Shown here: positions 27,350-34,540 of the stretch, one piece after another | Numbering within the stretch: the stretch's first letter is position 1 | How the letters are laid out: each line of letters opens with the position of its first letter | Source: Ciceribacter thiooxidans | GTDB taxonomy: Bacteria; Pseudomonadota; Alphaproteobacteria; Rhizobiales; Rhizobiaceae | Direction of reading: 5' to 3' | Length of the DNA: 64,000 bases | Assembly (NCBI RefSeq): GCF_014126615.1 | Contig: NZ_CP059896.1 | Coordinates: 2,490,501-2,554,500, forward strand | The notes under the pieces: generated by a model | The model's input: the letters and a program-made list of their open reading frames with translations, nothing else | What the model was told of the DNA's origin: nothing | Databases searched by the model: none | Position numbers and translations under genes: made by a program

Positions 27350-27873
27350 AACCGCTTGTTCTCGCTTCAAGCCTCCTCGCCTTCCTGCTGCTGACCGGAT
27401 GCAGCGAGGAGAAGAAGGCCGAGGTGCCGGCCCCTTACGCGCTGACCGAAGAGGCGATGGGCCGATACTGCGGCATGAACGTGCTGGAGCATGCAGGCCC
27501 GAAGGGACAGATCATCCTCGAACAGATCCCGGAGCCGATCTGGTTCTCGACGGCGCGCGATGCACTCGCCTTCACCATGCTGCCGGAAGAGCCGAAGGAC
27601 ATCGCGGCGATCTACGTTTCCGACATGGCGAAGGCGCCGAACTGGGACGCGCCGGGGGCGGAAAACTGGGTCGACGCGCGCAAAGCCTTCTTCGTCATAG
27701 GCAGCTCGGCGCGTGGCGGCATGGGCAGCGAGGAAACGGTGCCGTTCTCGACCGAGGCGGCGGCCAAGGAGTTTGCACAGAAGAACGGCGGCCGCATCGT
27801 CCGCTTCGACGAGGTCCCGCAGGATTACGTGCTCGGCAACGGCACGGACGAGAAAGGACAGAACAATGGCTGA
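27346..27873 (+). CDS. nosL: NosL, copper-delivery lipoprotein
   Basis: Outer- or inner-membrane-anchored lipoprotein of 175 residues that supplies Cu(I) for NosZ maturation. The lipobox LLTGCS places the lipidated Cys near residue 19, and the copper-binding motif CGMNVLEHAGPKGQI lies near residue 43. The C-terminal region shows the NosL pattern ending in GNGTDEKG. It overlaps nosY by four and nosX by eight bases. Confidence 0.94.
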   Translation: MKPLVLASSLLAFLLLTGCSEEKKAEVPAPYALTEEAMGRYCGMNVLEHAGPKGQIILEQIPEPIWFSTARDALAFTMLPEEPKDIAAIYVSDMAKAPNWDAPGAENWVDARKAFFVIGSSARGGMGSEETVPFSTEAAAKEFAQKNGGRIVRFDEVPQDYVLGNGTDEKGQNNG

Positions 27874-28870
27874 GGCTTTCAACCGCCGCCGGGCGCTGAC
27901 CATCATGGCCGCCGTCGCGGGGCTCCCCCTCATTCCCTTCGCCGGCCGTGCACGGGCAGCAGTCGCGCCCGTGACCTGGCAAGGGCAGGCGCTCGGCGCG
28001 CCGGCGACCCTGATCCTCAATCAACCCGACAAGGCGGAAGCCGAGACGCTCGTCGCCCGGGTGGTCGCCGAGGTTCGTCGGCTGGAGGAAATATTCAGCC
28101 TCTATCGACCGGATTCCGTGCTTTCCGAGCTCAACCGGACGGGTGCGCTTGCCACGCCGCCCGCCGATCTCGTGGACCTGCTCGGCCATTGCCGGACCGC
28201 CTGGGAAACGACGGGCGGCGCCTTCGACCCGACCGTGCAGCCGCTTTGGATGCTCTATGCCCGCCACTTCCAGGGCCTTGGAGCAGACCCGTCCGGACCG
28301 GACGGCAGGGCGCTGACGCAAGCGCTTTCGATGGTCGGCTTCGGCGGCGTGCACGTCAATCGCGACCGCATCGCCTTCGCAAAGGCCGGCATGGCGCTCA
28401 CGCTGAACGGCATTGCCCAGGGTTACATCACCGACCGGGTGGTGGCGCTGTTGCGCGACGCCGGCGTGACCAGCAGCCTCGTCGAGATGGGTGAAAGCCG
28501 CGCGATCGGCGCGAAGGCCGACGGCAGCCCGTGGCGGATCGGGCTCGCGGAAAGCGAAATGGGCGAGGAACCGGAAATCGTGCTGCCGGTCATCGACAAG
28601 GCGGTCGCGACCTCCAGCGCCTCCGGCTTCCACTTCGACACCTCCGGCCGTTTCGGGCACATCCTCGATCCGCGACAGGGCGCGGTGCCGCCGCTCTACC
28701 ACCGCATGAGCGTGGTGGCGCCGTCGGCGACGATGGCCGACGCCTTCTCGACGGCGTTCAGCCTGATGAAGCAGGAGGATATCCGGGCGGTGGCGACGGC
28801 CGCTCCAGAGATGACCGTCGATCTCTCGACTGCGGACGGAAGGCACTTCCGCTTCGGCCGCACGCTCTGA
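27866..28870 (+). CDS. nosX: NosX, ApbE-type FMN transferase
   Basis: Tat-exported flavin transferase (334 residues, signal FNRRRALTIMAAVAG) that attaches FMN to the SGAT threonine of NosR. ApbE hallmarks are the N-terminal EIFSLYRPDSVLSELN, the glycine region LTLNGIAQGYITD, and the C-terminal DAFSTAFSL metal/active-site motif. It closes the nosRZDFYLX operon and is convergent with the DUF6522 gene 16 bases away. Confidence 0.94.
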   Translation: MAEAFNRRRALTIMAAVAGLPLIPFAGRARAAVAPVTWQGQALGAPATLILNQPDKAEAETLVARVVAEVRRLEEIFSLYRPDSVLSELNRTGALATPPADLVDLLGHCRTAWETTGGAFDPTVQPLWMLYARHFQGLGADPSGPDGRALTQALSMVGFGGVHVNRDRIAFAKAGMALTLNGIAQGYITDRVVALLRDAGVTSSLVEMGESRAIGAKADGSPWRIGLAESEMGEEPEIVLPVIDKAVATSSASGFHFDTSGRFGHILDPRQGAVPPLYHRMSVVAPSATMADAFSTAFSLMKQEDIRAVATAAPEMTVDLSTADGRHFRFGRTL

Positions 28871-28886
28871 CGCCGCGGCTGGCGTG

Positions 28887-29177
28887 TTACTCGTGCCCGC
28901 CGGCCTCCGGACGGCGCAGGAGCTCGCCGCGGACGAAGGAAACGCCCTCCCGGATCACGCGGTCCTCGCCGTCGAGGATCGCCCGCCAGACGCGGTTTCC
29001 GAGGCGAAGGCTGAGACGGCAGGTGCCGGCATCCTCGCCCTCGCCGGTCTCGACCGTACTCTTGATGAGCCCGTGGCGCATGCGCGTTCGGAAATCCTCT
29101 TCCGAAAGGCCGAACCGGCCAGCGATTTCGGCGGAATCGACGAGGAAATCGCCCTTCGCGTCGCGTTCGATCTTCAT
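28887..29177 (-). CDS. DUF6522 family small protein
   Basis: A 96-residue soluble protein (MKIERDAKGDFLVDSAEIAGR, then LSEEDFRTRMRHGLIKSTVE and CRLSLRLGNRVWR) of the DUF6522 type. ATG 29177 follows a GGGAG site. It is the second gene of a pair with the HPP-CBS gene (15-base gap) and converges on nosX. I have seen the family near denitrification genes but no function is known. The assignment rests on overall resemblance recalled from memory. Confidence 0.65.
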   Translation of the reverse strand: MKIERDAKGDFLVDSAEIAGRFGLSEEDFRTRMRHGLIKSTVETGEGEDAGTCRLSLRLGNRVWRAILDGEDRVIREGVSFVRGELLRRPEAGGHE

Positions 29178-29192
29178 GGCATGGCTCCCGTC

Positions 29193-30350
29193 CTATTGCG
29201 CCGCGACCAGTACAGGCGGCGCACCGACGAGGCTCGCATGCCCGGGCATGCCGGGCAAGGTCCGGGCGATTGCGGCGAGCAGATCGGTCTGCGAAATCAG
29301 CCCCAGAATGTGCCTGTCGCCATCGACGATGACGACGGCGTGGGCGCGGCCGTCGGTCAGGAGCGGCAGCAGGCCGAGCGCCGGATCATCGACGGCGGCG
29401 GTCGCCGCGGCGGAGATGACGCCGGCGATCTCCTTGTCGGCATGGGCGAGTTCCCTGAGACCGACTGTGCCGAGCAGACGGTCGTCCTCCCCGGTCACCG
29501 GCAGCGTGCGGATATTGTGATGCAGGAGAAGCTGACGGGCCTCGCCCGGCGAGGCCCGTTCGCCGACGGTTACCACATCGCGGGACATGATGTCGCCGCA
29601 CGAAAGCGGGCCGTGTGCCCGGATCGTCGCCTCGACCTCGACCTGCTTCAGCAGCCGTTCGAGATCGCCGCGGTCGATGTCGAAGGTCTCGTCGAGCGCG
29701 GCGAGCGCCGCATCGATGTCCTCCTCGCGGAAGCCGACGCGGACCGGCGGCGGCAGGTCGCGGGTCTCGTGGGTGTTCACCGGACGGGGTGCTGCGACAT
29801 GCGGATAGGCGCGGCCTGTCGCCCGGTGGAAGGCGAAGGCGAGGCCGACCAGCAGGCAGGAGTTCAGTCCGACCGGGATGAAGGGATAGAGATAGCCCCA
29901 TTTGGCGAGCGCGGCATTGCCGAGCACCGCCGTCATGGCGACGGCACCGCCGGGCGGATGAAGCGAGCGGGTGAGCGACATGGCGGCGATTGCCAGCGCC
30001 GCGGCAATCCCGGTCGCAAGCACCGGCTCCGCCACCAGCTGCGCGACGGTGAGCCCGACGATACCCGATATCACATTGCCGCCGATGACCGACCAGGGCT
30101 GTCCGAGCGGGCTCGAGGGAACGACGAAGAGGATGACTGCAGAGGCGCCGATCGGCGCAACGATCAAGGGCAGGTGCGGATCCGGGCCGAGCAGCGCTCC
30201 GCAGACGAGGCCGGTGAGCGTGGTCGCGATCAGTGCGCCGAGGCAGGCGAGCAGACGTTCGCGCAGCGTCGCGCCGGCAAGGATGGGGTGGAAGAAGGGA
30301 AAGCGGTTTTCGGGCCGGAAACGCCGGTTGCGAACGGGTTTATTGGTCAT
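29193..30350 (-). CDS. HPP family membrane protein with C-terminal CBS domains
   Basis: The 385-residue protein has an N-terminal HPP membrane domain with about four helices and the namesake SLHPPGGAVAMTAVLG. Two cytosolic CBS domains follow (CGDIMSRDVVTVGE, IRTLPVTGEDDRLLG, HAVVIVDGDRHILGLIS). ATG 30350 is preferred to a longer frame because the upstream 30 residues are not family-like. HPP proteins have been linked to nitrite transport in plant chloroplasts and cyanobacteria. Being next to nos genes and cotranscribed with DUF6522, nitrite or other N-oxide transport gated by nucleotides is a reasonable but unproven idea. Confidence 0.85.
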   Translation of the reverse strand: MTNKPVRNRRFRPENRFPFFHPILAGATLRERLLACLGALIATTLTGLVCGALLGPDPHLPLIVAPIGASAVILFVVPSSPLGQPWSVIGGNVISGIVGLTVAQLVAEPVLATGIAAALAIAAMSLTRSLHPPGGAVAMTAVLGNAALAKWGYLYPFIPVGLNSCLLVGLAFAFHRATGRAYPHVAAPRPVNTHETRDLPPPVRVGFREEDIDAALAALDETFDIDRGDLERLLKQVEVEATIRAHGPLSCGDIMSRDVVTVGERASPGEARQLLLHHNIRTLPVTGEDDRLLGTVGLRELAHADKEIAGVISAAATAAVDDPALGLLPLLTDGRAHAVVIVDGDRHILGLISQTDLLAAIARTLPGMPGHASLVGAPPVLVAAQ

Positions 30351-30367
30351 TTTCCGGCCATTTGCTC

Positions 30368-30400
30368 GCTCTTTTGACGGGACCTGCTTCCGAAAAGAGC
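30368..30400. promoter_or_regulatory. 8-base inverted repeat in the HPP/fthC divergent region
   Basis: GCTCTTTT (30368-30375) and AAAAGAGC (30393-30400) form a perfect inverted repeat with a 17-base spacer, in the 157-base region between the divergent HPP gene and the 5-formyltetrahydrofolate cyclo-ligase gene. It may be an operator or an mRNA stem; evidence does not separate the two. Confidence 0.3.
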
Positions 30401-30507
30401 AGATTGCCCGTTTTATTGGCGATGGCGGAATGGTACTCAAGGAAGATTATTGCCGCTTCGCCGGCTTGCGGGGAAAGTTCGTTCCACGCCGGCAGAGAGA
30501 GGATTTT

Positions 30508-31176
30508 ATGTCCGGTCGCGACGATGACGAGGAAAGCCGCGAATATGCTTCGCCGGCCTGTTTCATGCACGAGATCGACCCAGCCTATATGGGGCTCACA
30601 CCTGTGGAACCGCATGACGTCGGACGATGGCGCTCGGCGGAGCGGGAGCGGCTGATCGCCCAGCGCATGGCGCTCTCGCCGGACGCGCGGGCGAGCTATT
30701 CGCGGCTGATCGCCGAGCGGCTCGATACGCTCGTTCCCGAGGTTGCCGGCAAGGCAATCAGCCTCTATTGGCCCTTTCGCGGCGAACCTGACCTCCGGCC
30801 CTGGATGGCGTCGGTGACGGCAAGGGGCGGCAAGGCCCTGCTCCCGATCGTCGTTGAAAAGGGACGGCCGCTCACCTTCCGCGCCTGGGCGGAGGGCGAG
30901 AAACTCGAACGCGGGGTGTGGAACATTCCCTACCCGGCTGAGGGGCCGGAGGTCACGCCGGACGTGGTGATCGCGCCGCTGGTCGGTTTCGACCGCGACT
31001 TCTATCGCCTCGGCTACGGCGGCGGCTATTACGACCGCACGCTGGCGGGGCTTGCCGGCCGGCCGATGGCGATCGGCGTCGGTTACGGATTACAGGAGAT
31101 CCCGACCATCCACCCGCAGCGGCACGACGTGCCCATGCAGGCAATCGTCACGGAGCGGTGCGTCCGCCGGTCATGA
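30508..31176 (+). CDS. 5-formyltetrahydrofolate cyclo-ligase
   Basis: Converts 5-formyl-THF to 5,10-methenyl-THF with ATP in folate recycling. The 222-residue protein has an N-terminal extension common in rhizobia (SPACFMHEIDPAYMGL). The core follows, with ISLYWPFRGEPDLRPWM, the phosphate-binding LVGFDRDFYRLGYGGGYYDR and QEIPTIHPQRHDVPMQAIVTE. ATG 30508 is chosen because AGAGAGG precedes it. 6S RNA often lies beside this gene in other bacteria, but the short upstream region shows no such structure. Confidence 0.93.
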   Translation: MSGRDDDEESREYASPACFMHEIDPAYMGLTPVEPHDVGRWRSAERERLIAQRMALSPDARASYSRLIAERLDTLVPEVAGKAISLYWPFRGEPDLRPWMASVTARGGKALLPIVVEKGRPLTFRAWAEGEKLERGVWNIPYPAEGPEVTPDVVIAPLVGFDRDFYRLGYGGGYYDRTLAGLAGRPMAIGVGYGLQEIPTIHPQRHDVPMQAIVTERCVRRS

Positions 31177-31189
31177 GGGAAAGCACGCC

Positions 31190-31456
31190 TCAGGCGTGAG
31201 GGGTCTTTTCCGCGGCTGCGGCGGTAATCGCCGCGGCGCTGCGATAATAATGTTCGGCATGCTGGTAGTAGTTTTCCGCTTCGATGCGGTCGCCCGAGCG
31301 GGCGGTTTCCTGCGCCAGCGCAAGATAGTGCTCGTAGCGGTCCATTGCGGCCTTGGGCGAGGTCGCCGGGCCGTGCGAGCCGCCGCGTGCGCCGCTGCGG
31401 GCGCGGTTGTTTGACGGGCTCTTCTGGCGAGGCCCGCGGGTTGGTCTTTTGCTCAT
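31190..31456 (-). CDS. Short DUF4167 domain protein
   Basis: An 88-residue basic protein whose middle matches the DUF4167 core: AAMDRYEHYLALAQETARSG and ENYYQHAEHYYRSA. The N terminus is rich in Arg, Ser and Gly. Rhizobial DUF4167 proteins are usually over 200 residues with a long disordered tail, so this is a minimal version or second paralog. Lys/Arg content hints at nucleic-acid binding, but function is unknown. It converges on the folate gene. Confidence 0.78.
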   Translation of the reverse strand: MSKRPTRGPRQKSPSNNRARSGARGGSHGPATSPKAAMDRYEHYLALAQETARSGDRIEAENYYQHAEHYYRSAAAITAAAAEKTPHA

Positions 31457-31537
31457 TTTTGGTGTTCAGGCCGGTCTTACCGGCCTCTCCTTGGTGGAAG
31501 ATTGGTTTTAAAGGGACAGGTGCAGGGCGCCGTGGCG

Positions 31538-31714
31538 TCAGTCGATCTGTTCGGCGACGATCGCGCGCATTTCCTCGCGGCTGAAGCGCACGATGGCCGG
31601 CCGCCAGGTTGCGGATGCGGCGATGCGCTTGGCGGCATGGGCGGCGACCGGCAGGCGCCGGGGCAACGAAATGGTTTTCGGTTTGTTGGTCGTCAGTGTT
31701 TGTGTCTTTTGCAT
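31538..31714 (-). CDS. Small basic protein of unknown function (58 aa)
   Basis: A short open frame starting at ATG 31714 (MQKTQTLTTNKPKTISLP) and ending KAAIVAEQID-like with EEMRAIVAEQID at the C terminus. A good ribosome site (AGGAAA, six bases before ATG) and codon use with GC-rich third positions argue that it is real. A competing plus-strand frame (31593-31808) lacks such a site. No family recognised. It lies 81 bases upstream of the DUF4167 gene on the same strand. Confidence 0.55.
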   Translation of the reverse strand: MQKTQTLTTNKPKTISLPRRLPVAAHAAKRIAASATWRPAIVRFSREEMRAIVAEQID

Positions 31715-31963
31715 AGTTTTCCTAGGCGGCGGTCTTTGGATGCGACCAGCCGCAATTATGTCTTGGGAAGAATTCAGGCTGCAGGGGAAAGCTCAAGGCT
31801 CGTCGTGAGAGCCGATGTCCGATGCGTGCATTCAAGAGGCGCTCTCCCTGGAGCGCCAGCCGCATCAAGCCCGATATCGAAGCTATAGATGACTATGCAT
31901 TGTGTCCGTTTCAAGATGCTGCCGGACGCGATGATGTAAAGAGGCATCCGGCAGCATGATGGA
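31715..31963. other. Intergenic region with two hairpins
   Basis: No gene seen. ATGCTGCCGGA (31916-31926) and TCCGGCAGCAT (31947-31957) form an 11-base stem just beyond the amidohydrolase stop, and GGCGCTC/GAGCGCC (31838-31844/31851-31857) a second stem. Neither has a long T run; they may end or stabilise the 3' end of the amine-catabolism transcript. Confidence 0.45.
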
Positions 31964-32995
31964 TCAGCCGCCGGCGCCTGCCCCGAAGGCGGAGAGGAAT
32001 GCGGTGAGATTGTCGGAAAGCGCGTCGCAGAGATAGCCGCCCTCCTGAACGATGACGGTCGGCAGCTTGAGGCCGGCAATCGCCTCGCCGATCCGCGAAA
32101 AACCGGGCGTCGTCACCGACAGCCCGCCGAAGGGGTCACCCTCGAAGGCATCGAGCCCGAGCGCCACGACGAGAGCATCGGGAGAAAAGGCACGGATGCG
32201 GCGGAAGGCGGCGCCGAGAGCGAGCAGGAAATCCTCGTCGCCCGACTGGCGCGGCAGCGGCAGATTGAGGTTGTAGCCGAGGCCGGGCCCCTCCCCGCGC
32301 TCGTCGGCGTGGCCCCAGAAGAAGGGGTAGAAGCGCACCGGATCGGCATGAAGCGAGATCGTCAGCACATCGGGGCGCGCATAGAAGATGCCCTGCGTGC
32401 CGTTGCCGTGATGGAGATCGACGTCGAGGATCGCCACCCGCGCGGCCGACCGGCGCAGATGCTGCGCGGCGACCGCGGAATTGTTGACGAAGCAGAAACC
32501 GCCGGCGACATCGGTGAAGGCATGGTGGCCGGGCGGTCGGCAAAGCGCGTAGGCGGTCGGCGCGCCTGCGAACACCGCCTCTGCCGCCTCCACTGCGCTC
32601 CATGCGCTCCAGCAGACGCTCTCCCAGGTTTCGGCGGAGATCGGGCACGCCGTGTCGGCCATGTGGTAGCCGGCCTGGCCGACGGCGGATGCGGGGTAGC
32701 GCCCGGTGCGGGCGAGCGGATGGATGTTCGGGATAACCTCCTCCGAGGCGCCGGCGATGCGCTGCCAGCGCCTGAAGATATGCTCCAGGAATTCGAGATA
32801 TTCCGGCGTGTGGACGGCGGCGATCGGGGCCAATCCGTGGGCCCGCGGCCGGACGATCTCGCAGCCGGCCGCCTTCGCGCCGAGGAGCAGGCGCTCGACC
32901 CGTTCGGGCTGCTCCGGATTGGGAAGCGGCGCACCGCTCGACAGGAACATCTTCGGGTCGTGCCGCTTCTGCTCGTCGGCGTAGAAGGCTTTCAT
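31964..32995 (-). CDS. Histone-deacetylase-superfamily (acetylpolyamine-amidohydrolase-like) enzyme
   Basis: Zinc-dependent amidohydrolase of 343 residues that removes acetyl groups from amines. Motifs: RPPGHHAFTD with the catalytic His pair, ILDVDLHHGNGTQ with the zinc Asp and His, ALGLDAFEGDP with the second zinc Asp, and the QEGGYL end motif. The ATG at 32995 overlaps the acetyltransferase stop (TGATG) and has GAGGAA upstream. It is the last gene of the ABC-transporter/aminotransferase operon, which suggests deacetylation of an imported or internally acetylated amine. Confidence 0.9.
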   Translation of the reverse strand: MKAFYADEQKRHDPKMFLSSGAPLPNPEQPERVERLLLGAKAAGCEIVRPRAHGLAPIAAVHTPEYLEFLEHIFRRWQRIAGASEEVIPNIHPLARTGRYPASAVGQAGYHMADTACPISAETWESVCWSAWSAVEAAEAVFAGAPTAYALCRPPGHHAFTDVAGGFCFVNNSAVAAQHLRRSAARVAILDVDLHHGNGTQGIFYARPDVLTISLHADPVRFYPFFWGHADERGEGPGLGYNLNLPLPRQSGDEDFLLALGAAFRRIRAFSPDALVVALGLDAFEGDPFGGLSVTTPGFSRIGEAIAGLKLPTVIVQEGGYLCDALSDNLTAFLSAFGAGAGG

Positions 32996-33522
32996 CACAT
33001 TTCCTCGTGTCGGGTTTCATCGGGACCGGCGAGCGCCTGGAAGGCCTCGCCATAGGCGCCGTGCTCGCGGTCGGTCGAGAGCCAGGCGAGGCCCACGCGC
33101 TCGTAGAAGCCGTGGGCGGAGAGGTTTTCGGTATCCACCGCAAGGCGCAGATAGACGCCGCCACGCCTGCGCGACCAGGCGGCGACCGCGCGCAGGAGGC
33201 GCTCGCCGATCTTCCGCCCGCGGAAACGCACGTCGACGAAAAGGTCCTGCACGTAGACGCCCGGCCGGCCGAGCCAGGTGGAGAAGATCGGAAAGAACAG
33301 GCAGAGCCCGGCAACCTCGCCGTCCACTTCGGCAATGAAGCCGGAAAAGGCCGCCTCCGGGCCGAAGCCGTAGCGGCGGAAATCCTCCGCGGTGCTCCTG
33401 ATCTTCGCCTGCTGGCCGAGATGGCCGGCAAGCGCGAGGATCGCCGCGTGCATCGCTTCTGCATCCTGCGGCTCCGCCGGACGGATGCGCAGGGCCGCCG
33501 CCTCGTTTCCCTCGTCGCTCAT
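32995..33522 (-). CDS. GNAT family N-acetyltransferase
   Basis: A 175-residue acyl-CoA-dependent acetyltransferase. The GNAT core is visible as AGLCLFFPIFSTWLGRPGVYVQDLFVDVRFRGRKIGERLL (split motif A, with RGRKIG as the CoA-binding loop) and a C-terminal FYERVGL-type motif. ATG 33522 fits the homology; the longer frame was rejected. The spacing resembles polyamine/diamine acetyltransferases of the SSAT type. It overlaps its neighbours by one (amidohydrolase) within the operon, giving a paired acetylase and deacetylase. Confidence 0.87.
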   Translation of the reverse strand: MSDEGNEAAALRIRPAEPQDAEAMHAAILALAGHLGQQAKIRSTAEDFRRYGFGPEAAFSGFIAEVDGEVAGLCLFFPIFSTWLGRPGVYVQDLFVDVRFRGRKIGERLLRAVAAWSRRRGGVYLRLAVDTENLSAHGFYERVGLAWLSTDREHGAYGEAFQALAGPDETRHEEM

Positions 33523-33578
33523 GACCTGCCCGTCCTCTTCATGGTTCCCGTCGCCGGCGCGATGATAGCCGTGCGCCG

Positions 33579-34529
33579 TCAAAAGGCCACCGTATCGGCG
33601 CCCTTCAGGCCGAGATGAGCGCGCGCCTCGGCAGGGGTGGCGATCTCGAGCGACAGGGCGTCGAGGACGCTGCGGATGCGCTCGACCTGCTCGGCATTGC
33701 TACGGGCGAGACGGCCGCGGCCGCTGTAGAGGCTGTCCTCCAGCCCGACGCGGACATGGCCGCCCATGGCGGCGGACATGGTGATCATCGGCATCTGGTG
33801 GCGGCCGGCGGCGAGCACCGAGAAACTATAGTCGGCACCGAAGAGCTTGTCGGCGATGCGCTTCATGTGGGTGAGGTTTTCCGGATCGGCGCCGATGCCG
33901 CCGAGCACGCCGAAGACGAACTGGATGAAGAGCCGCCCCGAGACGAGGCCGCGGTCGCGCAGATAGGCGAGCGAGTAGAGATGCCCGACATCGTAGCACT
34001 CGAATTCGAAGCGTGTGCCGCATCCCCGGCCGAGCCTGTCGAGGATGAATTCCATGTCCTCGAAGGTGTTCTTGAAGATCGTGCCGCGGGTCGCCTCGAG
34101 TAACTGCGGCTCCCAGGCGTGCTTCCATTCCAGCGGCTTGTCGAGTACCGGGAAGAGGGCGAAGTTCATCGAGCCCATGTTGAGGGAGGCCATCTCGGGA
34201 CCCGCATCGAGTGCCGGAGCGAGACGCGCTTCGAGCGCCATCAGCGAGGAGCCGCCGGTCGAGATGTTGACCACCGCGTCCGTCGCCTGCTTGATGCGCG
34301 GCAGGAACTGCCGGAAGACCGCCGGATCGGCGCTCGGGCGGCCGTCCTTCGGATCGCGGGCGTGCAGATGCAGGATCGCGGCACCGGCATCGGCGGCGGC
34401 GATCGCTTCGGCTGCGATCTCGTCCGGCGTCACCGGCAGGTAGGGCGACATGGTCGGCGTGTGCACCGAGCCGGTGACGGCGCAGGTAATGATCACCTTG
34501 TTGCGCATGGGGTCGGTCTTCGTGGTCAT
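33579..34529 (-). CDS. BKACE family beta-keto acid cleavage enzyme (DUF849)
   Basis: A 316-residue TIM-barrel zinc enzyme of the family of 3-keto-5-aminohexanoate cleavage protein. It condenses a beta-keto acid with acetyl-CoA to give acetoacetate and a shorter acyl-CoA. Visible: VIITCAVTGSVHTPTMSPYLP at the N terminus (split), ILHLHARDP with zinc His residues, VNISTGGSS, and MSAAMGGHVRVGLED. ATG 34529 follows AAGGAGAGG. Next to a class III aminotransferase it is placed to cleave the keto acid that the transaminase makes. The specific substrate is unknown. Confidence 0.9.
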   Translation of the reverse strand: MTTKTDPMRNKVIITCAVTGSVHTPTMSPYLPVTPDEIAAEAIAAADAGAAILHLHARDPKDGRPSADPAVFRQFLPRIKQATDAVVNISTGGSSLMALEARLAPALDAGPEMASLNMGSMNFALFPVLDKPLEWKHAWEPQLLEATRGTIFKNTFEDMEFILDRLGRGCGTRFEFECYDVGHLYSLAYLRDRGLVSGRLFIQFVFGVLGGIGADPENLTHMKRIADKLFGADYSFSVLAAGRHQMPMITMSAAMGGHVRVGLEDSLYSGRGRLARSNAEQVERIRSVLDALSLEIATPAEARAHLGLKGADTVAF

Positions 34530-34540
34530 CGGCCTCTCCT

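Noticed and set aside
30351..30507. 6S RNA gene upstream of the 5-formyltetrahydrofolate cyclo-ligase gene
   Set aside because: The gap is only 157 bases and lacks the long closed rod with central bulge expected for 6S RNA.
31593..31808. A 71-residue plus-strand ORF with one hydrophobic segment
   Set aside because: No ribosome site; it overlaps the 58-residue minus-strand frame, which has one.
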